Assembly (NCBI RefSeq): GCF_012224145.1
Contig: NZ_CP041030.1
Location: 992,001 to 1,056,000, forward strand
DNA length: 64,000 nt
Direction: 5' to 3'
Source: Francisella sp. LA112445
GTDB lineage: Bacteria; Pseudomonadota; Gammaproteobacteria; Francisellales; Francisellaceae
The notes under the pieces are model-generated. The model had not been told where the DNA came from. It made no database searches and saw nothing but the letters and a program-made list of their open reading frames with translations. A program made the translations under genes and the position numbers. Below, piece by piece: positions 1 to 9,843 of the stretch (positions within the stretch are counted from its first letter, which is position 1; every line of letters begins with the position of its first letter).

Positions 1-5
1 AGAAG

Positions 6-641
6 ATGAATTTTTTAGTATTAGATACATCAAGTAGATATTGTTCAGTCGCTTTATCAGTAGATGGTAAAGTTTACAATGATACGAGAGAAATACCTCG
101 TCAACATAATAAATATCTTTTAGAAATGATCAAAGGTGTTTTTGAAAAAGCAAATATTGATAAAAAATCTTTAGATTTTATTGCTTATGGTGTCGGTCCA
201 GGTAGCTTTGTTGGAGTTAGGCTAGCTGCAGCTGTTTGTCAAGGTTTTGCAGTTGGATTAGACATTCCTATTATTGGCTTTTCAAGTATGTTTGCTATTG
301 CAAAAAGTACAAAAACCAATTCAGAAAAAGTAGCTGTTATCCTTGATGCAAGGATGGGAGATTTTTACCTAGGATTATATAATAAGAGCAATAATGAAAT
401 AGTATCAGAAGATGTTTATAAGTTAGATGAATATTCTAAGGATATTTACTCAGGATATAACCTTGTTGGTGATAGTATTTCTGAATTAGATATTCAAAAT
501 GATGATTTTCAACTAGATGTTGGTAATGTTATTGAATATGTTTCTAGCTTATACATTAAGCAAAAAACTCAAAAAGCTCTAACACAAGAAGTATTTCCGG
601 TATATCTTAGGGGTACATCACATTGGAAAACTAAGGAGTAG
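6..641 (+). CDS. tsaB: tRNA threonylcarbamoyladenosine biosynthesis protein TsaB
   Basis: TsaB (YeaZ) is the non-catalytic ASKHA-fold partner of TsaD that, with TsaE, transfers threonylcarbamoyl to A37 of ANN-decoding tRNAs in the cytoplasm. The 211-residue length is slightly short but within the family range. The N-terminus MNFLVLDTSSRYCSVAL is the typical family start, and GVGPGSFVGVR near residue 65 is the conserved glycine-rich TsaB segment. The next gene starts 2 bases after its stop, so the two are probably co-transcribed. The upstream region lies outside the window, so the promoter cannot be judged. The identification rests on the N-terminal half; the C-terminal half is divergent, as usual for this protein. 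Confidence 0.93.
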   Translation: MNFLVLDTSSRYCSVALSVDGKVYNDTREIPRQHNKYLLEMIKGVFEKANIDKKSLDFIAYGVGPGSFVGVRLAAAVCQGFAVGLDIPIIGFSSMFAIAKSTKTNSEKVAVILDARMGDFYLGLYNKSNNEIVSEDVYKLDEYSKDIYSGYNLVGDSISELDIQNDDFQLDVGNVIEYVSSLYIKQKTQKALTQEVFPVYLRGTSHWKTKE

Positions 642-643
642 TT

Positions 644-1450
644 ATGTGTAGATGGATTATGTATCATGGTGACAAAATAAAAATGAGTGATCTCTTAGTG
701 GATCCAGAAAACTCGTTAATGCATCAAAGTATACATTCTTCTCAAGGAGCAGTTCCAGTTAATGGTGATGGTTTTGGAATTGGTTGGTATACAAGCCTAC
801 ATAAGGAGCCTGGCATATATAGAGATCCATTACCTGCTTGGAATAATGAAAATCTAATATCCTTAGCAGAACATATAAAAAGTAGAAATTTTATGGCTCA
901 TGTTAGAGCTAGTACTATCGCACCTACTTCACGTTTAAATTGTCATCCTTTTAAATCTGGAAGAAATATGTTTGTACATAATGGCGCGATAGGTGACTTT
1001 GATGATATTCGTCAAGAAGTTGAGCAATTAATCAAACCTCAGTATTTTAAATCTAGATTTGGTTCAACTGATTCAGAAGCATTATTTTTATTAGCTTTAT
1101 CAAATGGATTAGAAAATGATCCTAAAAAGGCTATAGTTGAATCAATAGACCAAATTCAGAAAATTCAGGCAAAAAATGGTTTAGAAGAAAAAGTAAAAGC
1201 AAGTATTGCATATTCAAATGGAGAAGCTTCTTGTTCGCTAAAAATCTCTACCATTGGAGATAAGCCATCGTTATACTATATAAGCTATAACGATATTATA
1301 GATACCCTTGATGTAAAGAAAAAGGGTAAGAAAAAGAATGGTTTTGTGGTATTATCAGAGCCTTTAGTAGATTCTGATTTATATACCTATGTAGATAATT
1401 ACACATGTATTGAAATTAAAGAAAATAAATTTAAAGTAGAAAAGTTATAA
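644..1450 (+). CDS. Class II glutamine amidotransferase (YafJ/EgtC-like)
   Basis: The protein begins MCRW, which places the nucleophilic cysteine of the Ntn-type GATase II fold at residue 2 once Met1 is removed. Further conserved pieces are the NGDGFGIGWY segment (about residues 40-50), HVRAST (about 86) and FVHNGAI (about 110), which shape the glutamine pocket. At 268 residues it is the stand-alone amidotransferase type (YafJ/DUG3/EgtC-like), with no synthetase domain. The substrate receiving or supplying glutamine is unknown. It follows tsaB with a 2-base gap and precedes an aminotransferase by 9 bases, suggesting a three-gene operon. EgtC (ergothioneine) is unlikely because no egt genes are nearby. 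Confidence 0.85.
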   Translation: MCRWIMYHGDKIKMSDLLVDPENSLMHQSIHSSQGAVPVNGDGFGIGWYTSLHKEPGIYRDPLPAWNNENLISLAEHIKSRNFMAHVRASTIAPTSRLNCHPFKSGRNMFVHNGAIGDFDDIRQEVEQLIKPQYFKSRFGSTDSEALFLLALSNGLENDPKKAIVESIDQIQKIQAKNGLEEKVKASIAYSNGEASCSLKISTIGDKPSLYYISYNDIIDTLDVKKKGKKKNGFVVLSEPLVDSDLYTYVDNYTCIEIKENKFKVEKL

Positions 1451-1459
1451 GGAACAAAA

Positions 1460-2650
1460 ATGGCATCGCTAAATACTAAGATTCAGAATGTTTCAACTTC
1501 ACCAACTAATGCAATGGCGGCATTAGCAAAGCAGATTAAAGATGATGGCAATGATGTAGTATCACTTGCTATTGGAGAGCCTGGCTTTAATACGCCAGAT
1601 GTTGTTAAACAAGCAGGTATTGAAGCTATTAATAAAAATATTACAAAATATACTAATGTTGATGGTTTAAAAGAGCTAAGAGAAGCAATAGTAGCTCGTT
1701 ATAAAAGAGAATATGGAGTTGGTTTCGCAGCTGACCAAGTATGTGTAACATCTGGGGCTAAACACAGTTTACATAATATTTTTAACTGTATATTAGAAGA
1801 GGGTGATGAAGCTATCTTTTTTGCACCATACTGGGTGTCTTATCCTGATATGATTGCTTTAACAGGTGCTAAACCTGTAGCTGTTGAGACTAAATTTGAA
1901 AATAACTTTGAAATCGATGTTGCTGATCTTGAGAAACATATTACAGAGAAGACTAAGGCTGTAATAATTAATTCACCAAACAACCCAACAGGTTTAATTT
2001 ATTCAAAAAAATGTATAGAAGACTTAGCTAACCTTCTAAGAAAATATCCAAATATTTGGATTATTGGTGATGATATATATGATCAATTATTTTTTAAAGA
2101 TAGAATTACACTAATCACAGAAGTAGCTCCAGATCTGGCAGATAGATATGTGATTGCTAGTGGGGTATCAAAAAACTTTGCGATGACAGGTTGGAGAGTT
2201 GGTTTTACCATAGCACCTAAGCTTTTAAATAATGCAATGAAAAAGTTTCAATCACAATCTGCTACTTGTGCTTGTTCTATATCTCAATATGCAGCTATAA
2301 CAGCATTAAATATGCCAGCTGAAGATCTACTTTATTTTGCTGAGTCATATCAGGAGAAAGAGCAGTTTGTAACAAAGTGCCTAAAGAATATGCCTCATAT
2401 TGATGTTAAAAGTGCAGATGGTACTTTTTATTTATTCCCTGATTTACGTAAGTTAATTGAACATACAAACTTTAAAGATGATGCTGAGCTTTGTAGTGCA
2501 CTATTAAAAGAAGAGTATGTGGCAATGATGCCAGGAATTGCATTTGGTTTAGCAGGTTTTGCTAGAATTAGTTGTGCAAATGAAATGTCTGAATTAGAAA
2601 AGGCTATGGATAGATTAGCTAAATTTGTAGTTAGACACGTTTCTAAATAA
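1460..2650 (+). CDS. Pyridoxal-phosphate aspartate/aromatic aminotransferase, class I
   Basis: This is a fold-type I PLP aminotransferase of 396 residues. SPNNPTG (about residue 175) and the Schiff-base lysine in SGVSKNFAMTGWRVGF (about residue 237) match the bacterial aspartate aminotransferase Ibeta/alpha family. The C-terminal FARISCA contains the arginine that binds the substrate carboxylate. It probably interconverts aspartate and oxaloacetate; specificity cannot be settled from sequence, and aromatic or prephenate activity is possible in this subfamily. It is the last gene of the run starting with tsaB, with an AAGGAACA ribosome-binding stretch ahead of the ATG. About 110 bases of AT-rich sequence follow before era. 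Confidence 0.88.
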   Translation: MASLNTKIQNVSTSPTNAMAALAKQIKDDGNDVVSLAIGEPGFNTPDVVKQAGIEAINKNITKYTNVDGLKELREAIVARYKREYGVGFAADQVCVTSGAKHSLHNIFNCILEEGDEAIFFAPYWVSYPDMIALTGAKPVAVETKFENNFEIDVADLEKHITEKTKAVIINSPNNPTGLIYSKKCIEDLANLLRKYPNIWIIGDDIYDQLFFKDRITLITEVAPDLADRYVIASGVSKNFAMTGWRVGFTIAPKLLNNAMKKFQSQSATCACSISQYAAITALNMPAEDLLYFAESYQEKEQFVTKCLKNMPHIDVKSADGTFYLFPDLRKLIEHTNFKDDAELCSALLKEEYVAMMPGIAFGLAGFARISCANEMSELEKAMDRLAKFVVRHVSK

Positions 2651-2761
2651 TTTTAATTCTAAATAATAATTCTTTAACTTGATTCAATTTTTGTAAATAG
2701 CTTCGACACATTAAGTAATTACTGTTAAAATCATATTATTACTGCTCTTTAGAGTTTTTAT

Positions 2762-3655
2762 ATGAAAAAATGTGGTTATATCTCAATAATTGGTAGACCT
2801 AATGTTGGTAAATCAACTTTATTAAATAATATACTTAAGTATAAAGTTAGTATTACTTCGCGAAAGCCTCAAACTACAAGACATCAGATTACAGGTGTGA
2901 AAACTCTTGGAGATACTCAGTTTATATACGTAGATACTCCAGGTATCCATATTAAAGAACCAAAAGCTATTAATAAGTTTATGAATAAAGCGGCAACAAC
3001 AATGGTAAAAGATGTTGATGTGATTTTATTTGTAGTTGAGATGGGTAAGTGGACTGAGCTTGAAGATAATATCGTTGAAAAGTTGAAGTATTCAGAAATA
3101 CCTATATTTTTAGTAGTTAATAAGGTTGATAAGAAGAAATCTCTTGAGGCATCAATGTTTATTGAGTCAATCAAAGAAAAATTAAGTTTTTATGATGTGA
3201 TTTATGTTTCAGCTAAGCAGGGACATAATATTAATGAGCTCGAATCAAGAATTGAAAAATTACTACCCGAATCAGAGTATTTTTTTTATGAAGATGATCA
3301 GGTTACAGATCGAAGTATTAAATTTTTGGTTTCAGAGATTATTCGTGAAAAGATTATGCGTACTATAGGTAATGAAGTACCGTATCAAATAGCTGTTGAG
3401 ATCGATAGTTATAAAGTTGATCATGAGAAAAACATAGTTGATATATATGCAAGTATACTAGTTGAGCGCGATAGTCAAAAAGGTATAGTTATCGGAGCTA
3501 AGGGAGTTAAACTTAAAAAGATTGGTACGGATTCACGCATAGATATTGAGCGTTTAGTCGATATGAAAGTAAATCTTAAAACTCATGTAAAAGTTAAAAG
3601 TGGTTGGTCTGATGATGATAGGGCACTTAAATCTCTTGGTTATGATCTAATGTAA
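2762..3655 (+). CDS. era: GTPase Era
   Basis: Era is a Ras-like GTPase with a C-terminal KH domain that binds 16S rRNA near the anti-Shine-Dalgarno end and helps mature the 30S subunit. The G1 loop GRPNVGKS (residues 11-18), switch region TSRKPQTTRH, DTPG (about 59) and NKVD (about 120) are all present. The KH motif VIGAKGVKLKKIG lies near residue 242. Length (297) is normal. It has its own upstream gap of about 110 bases and is followed 2 bases later by the YgfX-like gene, which must be translationally linked. Confidence 0.97.
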   Translation: MKKCGYISIIGRPNVGKSTLLNNILKYKVSITSRKPQTTRHQITGVKTLGDTQFIYVDTPGIHIKEPKAINKFMNKAATTMVKDVDVILFVVEMGKWTELEDNIVEKLKYSEIPIFLVVNKVDKKKSLEASMFIESIKEKLSFYDVIYVSAKQGHNINELESRIEKLLPESEYFFYEDDQVTDRSIKFLVSEIIREKIMRTIGNEVPYQIAVEIDSYKVDHEKNIVDIYASILVERDSQKGIVIGAKGVKLKKIGTDSRIDIERLVDMKVNLKTHVKVKSGWSDDDRALKSLGYDLM

Positions 3656-3657
3656 AT

Positions 3658-4074
3658 ATGCAGAAACTTACTATTAACAAATCACGTAAATATCGCACCA
3701 TCTTTTATGGTTGTTTGATATTTTTGACGAGCTGTATTGTTATAGTTTATTTTAATAATAGTAAAATCAAATATTTAGGATTTCTACTGATCTTAGCATC
3801 AATATTTTTTGAATTCAGAGACAGCAAATTATCGATAAATGCTATAGTTTTACCTGAATCTGATGATAATAGTTTAAAACTTATTATTGATAATGAATTA
3901 AGTGACTTTTGGTTAGTTAGAAAGTATATAGTAATAAATGGCTGGATCTATTTATATATAACTCAGCAAGGTTCTAATAAAAAGTTAAAATTATGGTTGC
4001 ATAGGTCAAATTTTAATAATCAAAACAGTATTAGAGATTTAGCTAGATACCTTTTATTCGCTCAAAATAATTAA
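3658..4074 (+). CDS. YgfX-like two-helix membrane protein
   Basis: The 138-residue protein has two adjacent hydrophobic segments (about residues 15-33 and 37-50) followed by a soluble domain. The layout and the C-terminal pattern (KLKLWLHRSNF, then RDLARYLL) resemble E. coli YgfX/CptA, an inner-membrane partner of SdhE (YgfY) that was reported as affecting cytoskeletal proteins. The similarity is recalled by eye and is modest, so this is a tentative family assignment. In enterobacteria ygfX sits beside sdhE; here the sdhE homologue is about 10.5 kb away at 14627. The gene starts 2 bases after era stops. Confidence 0.5.
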   Translation: MQKLTINKSRKYRTIFYGCLIFLTSCIVIVYFNNSKIKYLGFLLILASIFFEFRDSKLSINAIVLPESDDNSLKLIIDNELSDFWLVRKYIVINGWIYLYITQQGSNKKLKLWLHRSNFNNQNSIRDLARYLLFAQNN

Positions 4075-4132
4075 TCTTTATTATGGTATTGTGTATACTC
4101 TAGATTAAGATATTTTCATCATATATTTTATA

Positions 4133-6862
4133 ATGTTACAAGAATTTAAATCTAAGGTTAGTGATTTCTTAAATAGTAATCAAATAGTTGTAAATGAACT
4201 TCTAAGATATGCATATTCTACTGATGCTAGTCTTTATAGAATGATTCCAAAACTTGTTCTGATTGTTTCAAATGAGCAAGAGATTATTAAGCTTATAAAC
4301 TTAGCTAGTCAGTATGATATAAAGCTTACTTTTAGAACAGCAGGTACTAGTCTTTCTGGTCAAGCAGTAACAGATGAGGTATTAGTTGTTTTAGCCATAG
4401 ACTCATGGCTGGATTATAAAATTTTAGACGACGGTAAAAAAATCAAACTACAACCAAGTATCATTGGAGCTGAAGCAAATAAGTATCTTAAGATCTATGA
4501 TAGAAAAATTGGTCCAGATCCAGGATCGATTAATACAGCTAAAATTGGCGGTATTATAGCAAATAATTCAAGTGGCATGTGTTGTGGGACTGCTAAGAAT
4601 TCATATGCTACATTAGACTCTATGCGGGTCGTTTTTGCTGATGGGGAGATCCTTGATACTTCAGATCAGACTAGTATTACTAACTTTAAAAACAATAAAA
4701 GTGAATTTATAAACTCGATTTTAAATATTCGCCAACAAATTATAAATAATCCAGAGTTAGTAGAGTTTATAACAAAAAAATTCTCTATTAAAAATACTAG
4801 TGGCTACAGCTTAAATGCATTTTTAGATTTTGAAGATCCTATAAAAATTATTGAACGGTTAATAATAGGTTCAGAAGGAACTTTAGGTTTTGTTAGTAGT
4901 GTCATATTAAATACAGTTCCAGAATATAAACAAAAAGCTTTAAATCTTATTTATGGACAGCTGGATGATCTTATAGATTTAACGACAAAGATAGCTCCAC
5001 TTAACCCCTCATCAGTTGAGCTTTTAGACTATTTGTCGTTGAAATCAGTTTCAGATGTTGCTGATTTACAACCATTTTTAATACCTCTAGAAAATGAAAA
5101 TATAGCAGCGGTTATGGTGGAGCTTGCTGAAGAAGATTCGCAAACTTTAGAATCAAAATTGACTAAAATAGATAGCTACATAAAACAAACAAATATTATT
5201 CATCAAGTAGGCTTTAGAAAAGATGAGGGTGAGATACAAACTCTATGGAAAACTAGAAATGGTGTATTACCAACAGTAGCAGGACAAAGGCCGGATGGAA
5301 CTAGTGTTTTAATTGAGGATATTGCGGTAAATATTTTAGATCTTGCAAACCTTATTAAAGATGTAAAAAAAATGTTTATAAAATATAACTACTCTAACGC
5401 GGCTATTTTTGGTCATGTTTTAGCTGGTAATATTCATTTTGTTCTTACACCTAATTTTAATGATGAAAATGAAGTTATAGAGTACGATGAGTTTATGCAT
5501 GAACTGACTTCACTAGTAGCTAAAAAATACAATGGTTCATTAAAAGCGGAGCATGGTAGTGGTAGAAACATATCACCATTTGCAATAGTTGAATGGGGAG
5601 AGAAATGTTGGGATATTATGTGGCAAATAAAAAGCTTATTTGATCCAAAAAATATCCTTAATCCAGATGTTAAATTAACAAAGGACAAAGACTTACATAA
5701 AAAGAATCTTAAAGAGTTAAATAATGTAGATAATCAGATTGATAAATGTATGGAATGTGGCTTTTGTGAACCTGTGTGCCCATCACGCAATTTAAGTCTA
5801 ACCCCAAGACAAAGAAATACTGTGGCAAGAAAAATAAAAACATTAGATGGTAAGCAGAAAGAACAATGGCTAAAAGATTATCAATATTATGGAATTGGTA
5901 CTTGCGCAACAACTAGTCTTTGTAAAACTCGTTGTCCAGTAGATATTGATACTGGAGCATTTATTCTTAGTAAAAAGGAAATAGCGAATAGTTTAGTAAA
6001 CCATGCCAAAGAAATAAATGCTGCAAAACAAAAGGTCAAATTAGGTAATTTAGCAGGAAATATCTTAGGTAGAGGTAATTTGCAAAAAGTGACTCAACAT
6101 CTTCATAGTAAATTTAAATCTATTCCTATATATTTAGAGACTATGCCTCAAGTCCAAAAATCTAAATTTGCTAATTCACAAGCATCAAGTAAAGAAAAAG
6201 TTTTATTATTACCGTCATGCCCAAATAGAATTTTTGCAGCAGATAAAAATTATCAAAAATATCCTAGTCAAATAATTTTAGAAAAGCTTGGTTTTGATGT
6301 TGAATATCCTAATAGCTTAGACAAGCAGTGTTGTGGACAAATGTATCACTCAAAAGCAAATTATGGGCAACAGCAGGCATCGCAAAAGCTTTTGCAGGAT
6401 AGTATTAGCTTTGAAAGTTATAACTATGTTGTTACAGATAATAGTTCTTGTGCAAATTTTATTAAAAGTCAAAATATTGAGGTATTAAATATTAATAATC
6501 TAATTCTAACTAACCTCGATAAATTAAATTTAAAGAAAAAATTTAAAAAAATAGCTTTGCATATAGATTGTTCAACTAGGAAGCAAAATATAGATGATAA
6601 ATATATCAAAGCTTTGAGTAGGTGTTGCGATGAGGTCGTTGTTCCTGAAAGAATATATTGCTGTGGTTTTGCCGGAGATAAGGGGTTTACAACTCCTGAG
6701 TTAAATAAAGCTAGTTTAGGCTCATTAAATAATCAAATAAAAGGTTGTGATATAGGAGTTAGTTTTAATAGAAGTTGTCAAATAGGATTATCCTATCACG
6801 GAAGAGTAAAATATATTTCTTTTACAGAATTATTGATAGAATGTTTGGAAGATAAAAATTAA
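4133..6862 (+). CDS. FAD/Fe-S oxidoreductase, D-lactate dehydrogenase (Dld-II) type
   Basis: At 909 residues this fuses a VAO-type FAD-binding domain (about residues 35-240, with [12 protein letters not shown] and [14 protein letters not shown]), a FAD-oxidase C-terminal domain ([17 protein letters not shown] near 475), a ferredoxin-like 4Fe-4S module ([12 protein letters not shown] near 538 and [18 protein letters not shown] near 585) and a C-terminal region with two CCG motifs (QCCGQMY, YCCGFAG). That order is typical of membrane-associated quinone-linked 2-hydroxyacid dehydrogenases such as Dld-II. D-lactate is the best substrate guess; glycolate is possible. Its 3' end overlaps the convergent adk stop by 4 bases. 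Confidence 0.85.
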   Translation: MLQEFKSKVSDFLNSNQIVVNELLRYAYSTDASLYRMIPKLVLIVSNEQEIIKLINLASQYDIKLTFRTAGTSLSGQAVTDEVLVVLAIDSWLDYKILDDGKKIKLQPSIIGAEANKYLKIYDRKIGPDPGSINTAKIGGIIANNSSGMCCGTAKNSYATLDSMRVVFADGEILDTSDQTSITNFKNNKSEFINSILNIRQQIINNPELVEFITKKFSIKNTSGYSLNAFLDFEDPIKIIERLIIGSEGTLGFVSSVILNTVPEYKQKALNLIYGQLDDLIDLTTKIAPLNPSSVELLDYLSLKSVSDVADLQPFLIPLENENIAAVMVELAEEDSQTLESKLTKIDSYIKQTNIIHQVGFRKDEGEIQTLWKTRNGVLPTVAGQRPDGTSVLIEDIAVNILDLANLIKDVKKMFIKYNYSNAAIFGHVLAGNIHFVLTPNFNDENEVIEYDEFMHELTSLVAKKYNGSLKAEHGSGRNISPFAIVEWGEKCWDIMWQIKSLFDPKNILNPDVKLTKDKDLHKKNLKELNNVDNQIDKCMECGFCEPVCPSRNLSLTPRQRNTVARKIKTLDGKQKEQWLKDYQYYGIGTCATTSLCKTRCPVDIDTGAFILSKKEIANSLVNHAKEINAAKQKVKLGNLAGNILGRGNLQKVTQHLHSKFKSIPIYLETMPQVQKSKFANSQASSKEKVLLLPSCPNRIFAADKNYQKYPSQIILEKLGFDVEYPNSLDKQCCGQMYHSKANYGQQQASQKLLQDSISFESYNYVVTDNSSCANFIKSQNIEVLNINNLILTNLDKLNLKKKFKKIALHIDCSTRKQNIDDKYIKALSRCCDEVVVPERIYCCGFAGDKGFTTPELNKASLGSLNNQIKGCDIGVSFNRSCQIGLSYHGRVKYISFTELLIECLEDKN

Positions 6863-7509
6863 TCTATATTACTAAAAATATCTTGAGATACTTTCTCAAC
6901 AGCTTGATCACCATTAACTTTAATATATTTTGGTGTTTTTGTGTTATGTGAAGAGAAGTTTCTATAGAAATCAACTAACTTAGCTGTTTGTTGGTGATAT
7001 ACAGAAAGTCTTTCTCTTACAGTATCTTCATTATCGTCAGTACGAGTTATTAAAGCCTCTCCAGTTACATCATCTTTATCGGCAGCTTTAGGAGGGTTGA
7101 ATTTGATATGATAAGTTCTACCAGATGCTGGATGGACTCTTCTACCTGTGATTCTTTCTATTAGAAGTTCATTGGCAACATCAACTTCAATTATATAATC
7201 TATATTTATACCTAACTTATCTAACTGTTCAGCTTGAGTTATGGTTCTAGGTACACCATCAAGTAGGAAACCATTTTTACAGTCATCTTTAGATATTCTA
7301 TCTTTAACGATCTTTATAATAAACTCATCTGAAACTAATTGGCCTGCATCAAGGATTTTTTTTAGCTCATTACCAATTTCACTACCTGATTTAATAGTTT
7401 CTCGAATCATATCACCAGTCGAAATATGTGCGATATTGTATTTGTGTTCAATTATTTTTGCTTGAGTTCCTTTACCTGCACCAGGAGCTCCTAGAAGTAT
7501 TATACGCAT
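6859..7509 (-). CDS. adk: Adenylate kinase
   Basis: Adk catalyses ATP + AMP = 2 ADP. The P-loop GAPGAGKG lies at residues 7-14, followed by the AMP-binding [16 protein letters not shown] and the LID region beginning [13 protein letters not shown]. The LID lacks zinc-binding cysteines, as in other Gram-negative long-form enzymes. Length 216 is normal. It stands alone on the minus strand, convergent with the FAD/Fe-S gene and divergent from pilM, with 167 bases between the adk and pilM starts. Confidence 0.97.
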   Translation of the reverse strand: MRIILLGAPGAGKGTQAKIIEHKYNIAHISTGDMIRETIKSGSEIGNELKKILDAGQLVSDEFIIKIVKDRISKDDCKNGFLLDGVPRTITQAEQLDKLGINIDYIIEVDVANELLIERITGRRVHPASGRTYHIKFNPPKAADKDDVTGEALITRTDDNEDTVRERLSVYHQQTAKLVDFYRNFSSHNTKTPKYIKVNGDQAVEKVSQDIFSNID

Positions 7510-7599
7510 AGTTTTATTAGCCTTAACCTTGAAAGAATAGTTTACATAACATGCATTTAATTATAAAATAAATACCAATATATATCTATAAATAGAACA

Positions 7600-7665
7600 T
7601 TAATTTTTAGATTAATAGTAGTTAATTTTTATATTAAGAGTAGCTAATTTTTGGGTTAAGTGGGT
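7600..7665 (+). repeat. Three tandem 22-bp direct repeats upstream of pilM
   Basis: Units at 7600-7621, 7622-7643 and 7644-7665 run head to tail with exactly 22-bp spacing. Units 1 and 2 differ at three positions. Unit 3 keeps the core TAATTTTTnnnTTAA but has a GC-richer tail. The array ends 11 bases before the pilM ATG and lies in the divergent adk-pilM gap. The 22-bp period (two helical turns) would place protein sites on one face of the DNA, so a regulator-binding array for the pilus operon is plausible. That role is inference. Confidence 0.6.
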
Positions 7666-7676
7666 AGTAGAGAAAT

Positions 7677-8681
7677 ATGATATCGTTTTTACTTGAGAAA
7701 AGACGTATAAAAGCACAAAAAACAGTTTTAGGGGTTGAGTTTGATACTAAATCCTTATCAGCTGTTAAGCTTGATAAAACTTCTGATGGTTACTCACTTG
7801 TAAGTTATTACAGCGATACCTTTCCTGCTGAGGCATATTTTGAAGGACAGCTAACCTCTGACTATGTAGGTGGTATCTTAGCTGAAACTATAGCTATTAA
7901 TAGATTAGGTCGCTTCACAAAATTAGGATTCACAAGCTATAACGATATAGATGTTATAAAAGAAGAGATCGCCTGTGATAAAAAGGCTCTAGAAATCATA
8001 GAAAAGCAGGGTGTTATATTTTATATTGTTGAACATTTTTTGAAAAAAAGATATCCAGATAACTATATGGATGTTGCTTTTGATTTTTATGATGATATTA
8101 GCGAAAAAGGTATCTTAACTGTATATTATATTTCAAATGTGGATAAGATTAATCAGTTACGTGATATTGCAACAAAAGCAAAAAAAGCATTATCTGTGTG
8201 TACTTTAGATAAGTTAGCAATTAGTAGTTTTGTGAAAGAACTTTTCTTATCTGAAATCTCTAAAAATAAAGCAGATAGTGTCTTTCTTGGGCTATATGCT
8301 GATAAATTATCTATATGTAGCTTTTCTGGAAGTGGCGAGCTTAAAAGTTATGAGACTGTAAAGATCTTTAATACTGAAATTTCAGATGCTAACTACATTG
8401 ATGAGGCTATTCAACTTCTACTAAGATTTATTGATTTCATGTCGCTAGATATGAGCGATAGTGATTTTGACTCATTTGAGGATGTGGATAATACACATGT
8501 GTATATATATGGACTTAAACAAAACTTTGAGAGTGTTTTTGAATCAATAAGAGATTTATCTCAGAAAAAATGTGAAATATTAAATCCATTTATTAATATT
8601 CATCATGGTAGTTTTGATACGATAGATCAACCATATCGTTATATGATTCCTATAGCAATTGCTATGAGGGAGGCATTATAG
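7677..8681 (+). CDS. pilM: Type IV pilus assembly protein PilM
   Basis: PilM is a cytoplasmic actin-like ATPase that docks the PilN N-terminus at the inner membrane. Support comes from position as first gene of a canonical M-N-O-P-Q run, length 334, and the N-terminal VLGVEFDTKSLSAVKL, which has the phosphate-1-like pattern of this fold. The remaining sequence is diverged and I would not identify it without the neighbours. The pilN start codon follows the pilM stop directly, so the genes are co-transcribed. The start is preceded by a weak purine stretch (GTAGAGAA). Confidence 0.83.
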   Translation: MISFLLEKRRIKAQKTVLGVEFDTKSLSAVKLDKTSDGYSLVSYYSDTFPAEAYFEGQLTSDYVGGILAETIAINRLGRFTKLGFTSYNDIDVIKEEIACDKKALEIIEKQGVIFYIVEHFLKKRYPDNYMDVAFDFYDDISEKGILTVYYISNVDKINQLRDIATKAKKALSVCTLDKLAISSFVKELFLSEISKNKADSVFLGLYADKLSICSFSGSGELKSYETVKIFNTEISDANYIDEAIQLLLRFIDFMSLDMSDSDFDSFEDVDNTHVYIYGLKQNFESVFESIRDLSQKKCEILNPFINIHHGSFDTIDQPYRYMIPIAIAMREAL

Positions 8682-9242
8682 ATGAGAGACCTAAATTTTA
8701 TAAGAGGCCGTTGGAGAAGGAAACAGTTAATATATATAGTAACAGACTTTGCTTTTCTAGGACTAGTTGCATTTGTTTTGATGTTTTCTCTTTCTGTGAT
8801 ATTCTCATGGTCAAGTGATGAAGACATAAAAGTAAAAGATTATCTTCAAACACAAATTTTAAAGCTAAATAAACAAGCTTTAGAGTATAAAGATGTTAAA
8901 AAGCAGAGAGATAAACTGCTTGATATGTCTTCAGATTTAGCAAATATTAAAGCTAGTCAGTACTATATTCTACTTGGTGTTGAAAAAATTTCTCGAGCTA
9001 TTACAGATCAGCTTTACATAACAAACATGAATTATGTCACAAGCTCAGATACTTTAATACTAAATGGAGAAGTTAAAGATCTTAAGCTTCTTTCTGTATT
9101 TATGAAAAATTTAGAGATAGAGTTTAGGGTTGATAAAGTTGAACTTAAGAGTCTAGGGTCAGAAAAAAATGGACAGAGAAGCTTTACCTTAGAGTTTAAA
9201 TTTGGTGAAGATAATGCATTTAAGGGAGATAGTGTTAGATGA
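8682..9242 (+). CDS. pilN: Type IV pilus inner-membrane protein PilN
   Basis: PilN bridges cytoplasmic PilM and periplasmic PilO. The family's N-terminal PilM-binding stretch is present (RDLNFIRGRWRRK, with LNF near residue 4), followed by one transmembrane helix at about residues 22-44, then a coiled coil and a small periplasmic ferredoxin-like domain. Length 186 is normal. It begins immediately after pilM and overlaps pilO by 4 bases (ATGA), a pattern of tight translational coupling. Confidence 0.85.
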   Translation: MRDLNFIRGRWRRKQLIYIVTDFAFLGLVAFVLMFSLSVIFSWSSDEDIKVKDYLQTQILKLNKQALEYKDVKKQRDKLLDMSSDLANIKASQYYILLGVEKISRAITDQLYITNMNYVTSSDTLILNGEVKDLKLLSVFMKNLEIEFRVDKVELKSLGSEKNGQRSFTLEFKFGEDNAFKGDSVR

Positions 9243-9838
9243 AGGAAAGAGTAGAAAAGTTTTTTTTATCTAATAAGTACTCTAAATTAATTATAGATAC
9301 TCCTTTGAAGATTAAGCTTCCTGTAATGATAGTAGTACTTGCTGTTTTTATGTTTTGTTTTTATCTAATGTTAGTAAACCCTGTTTTATTAGAAGAGCAG
9401 AGAGCTCAATCTCAGATTAAATCTATGCAAGCAAGGATTCCAAGTTTAATAAAAAAGCAAAAAGACTTAGTTTCATTAAAAAATGAAATCAAGATACTAG
9501 AACATCATAATGCTGAAGAAAGATATAGTATTCCAGAAAAGCATTCGGTACCAATATTTCTATCAACGCTTAATGAAGCAATTAGTGGTTCAGGGATGAC
9601 TGTTATAGATTTATCGCCAGCAGGTGTTGAAAAAAATAAATATTTAGATTTATATGCTCTGAACTTTAAAGCAAAACTAAGTGGAAGTTTTCCACAGATG
9701 ATAAAACTGTTTGTTGCTTTAATTGATATGAAAGACATCGCAGTTATTACAAACATAAATATTAAAAAAGAGTCTGATACTAAGTTGCTTGTAGAACTAA
9801 ATTTACAGACCTATTCACGTCAAGGGGTGGGGGCTTAG
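9239..9838 (+). CDS. pilO: Type IV pilus inner-membrane protein PilO
   Basis: PilO pairs with PilN to form the periplasmic part of the alignment complex. It has a short cytoplasmic tail, a transmembrane helix at about residues 28-48 and a coiled-coil segment, then a globular domain from about residue 100. Length 199 is normal. SIPEKHSVPIFLSTLNEAI in the middle resembles the conserved start of the PilO core. It overlaps pilN and is followed 5 bases later by pilP. Confidence 0.85.
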   Translation: MKERVEKFFLSNKYSKLIIDTPLKIKLPVMIVVLAVFMFCFYLMLVNPVLLEEQRAQSQIKSMQARIPSLIKKQKDLVSLKNEIKILEHHNAEERYSIPEKHSVPIFLSTLNEAISGSGMTVIDLSPAGVEKNKYLDLYALNFKAKLSGSFPQMIKLFVALIDMKDIAVITNINIKKESDTKLLVELNLQTYSRQGVGA

Positions 9839-9843
9839 GTCAG

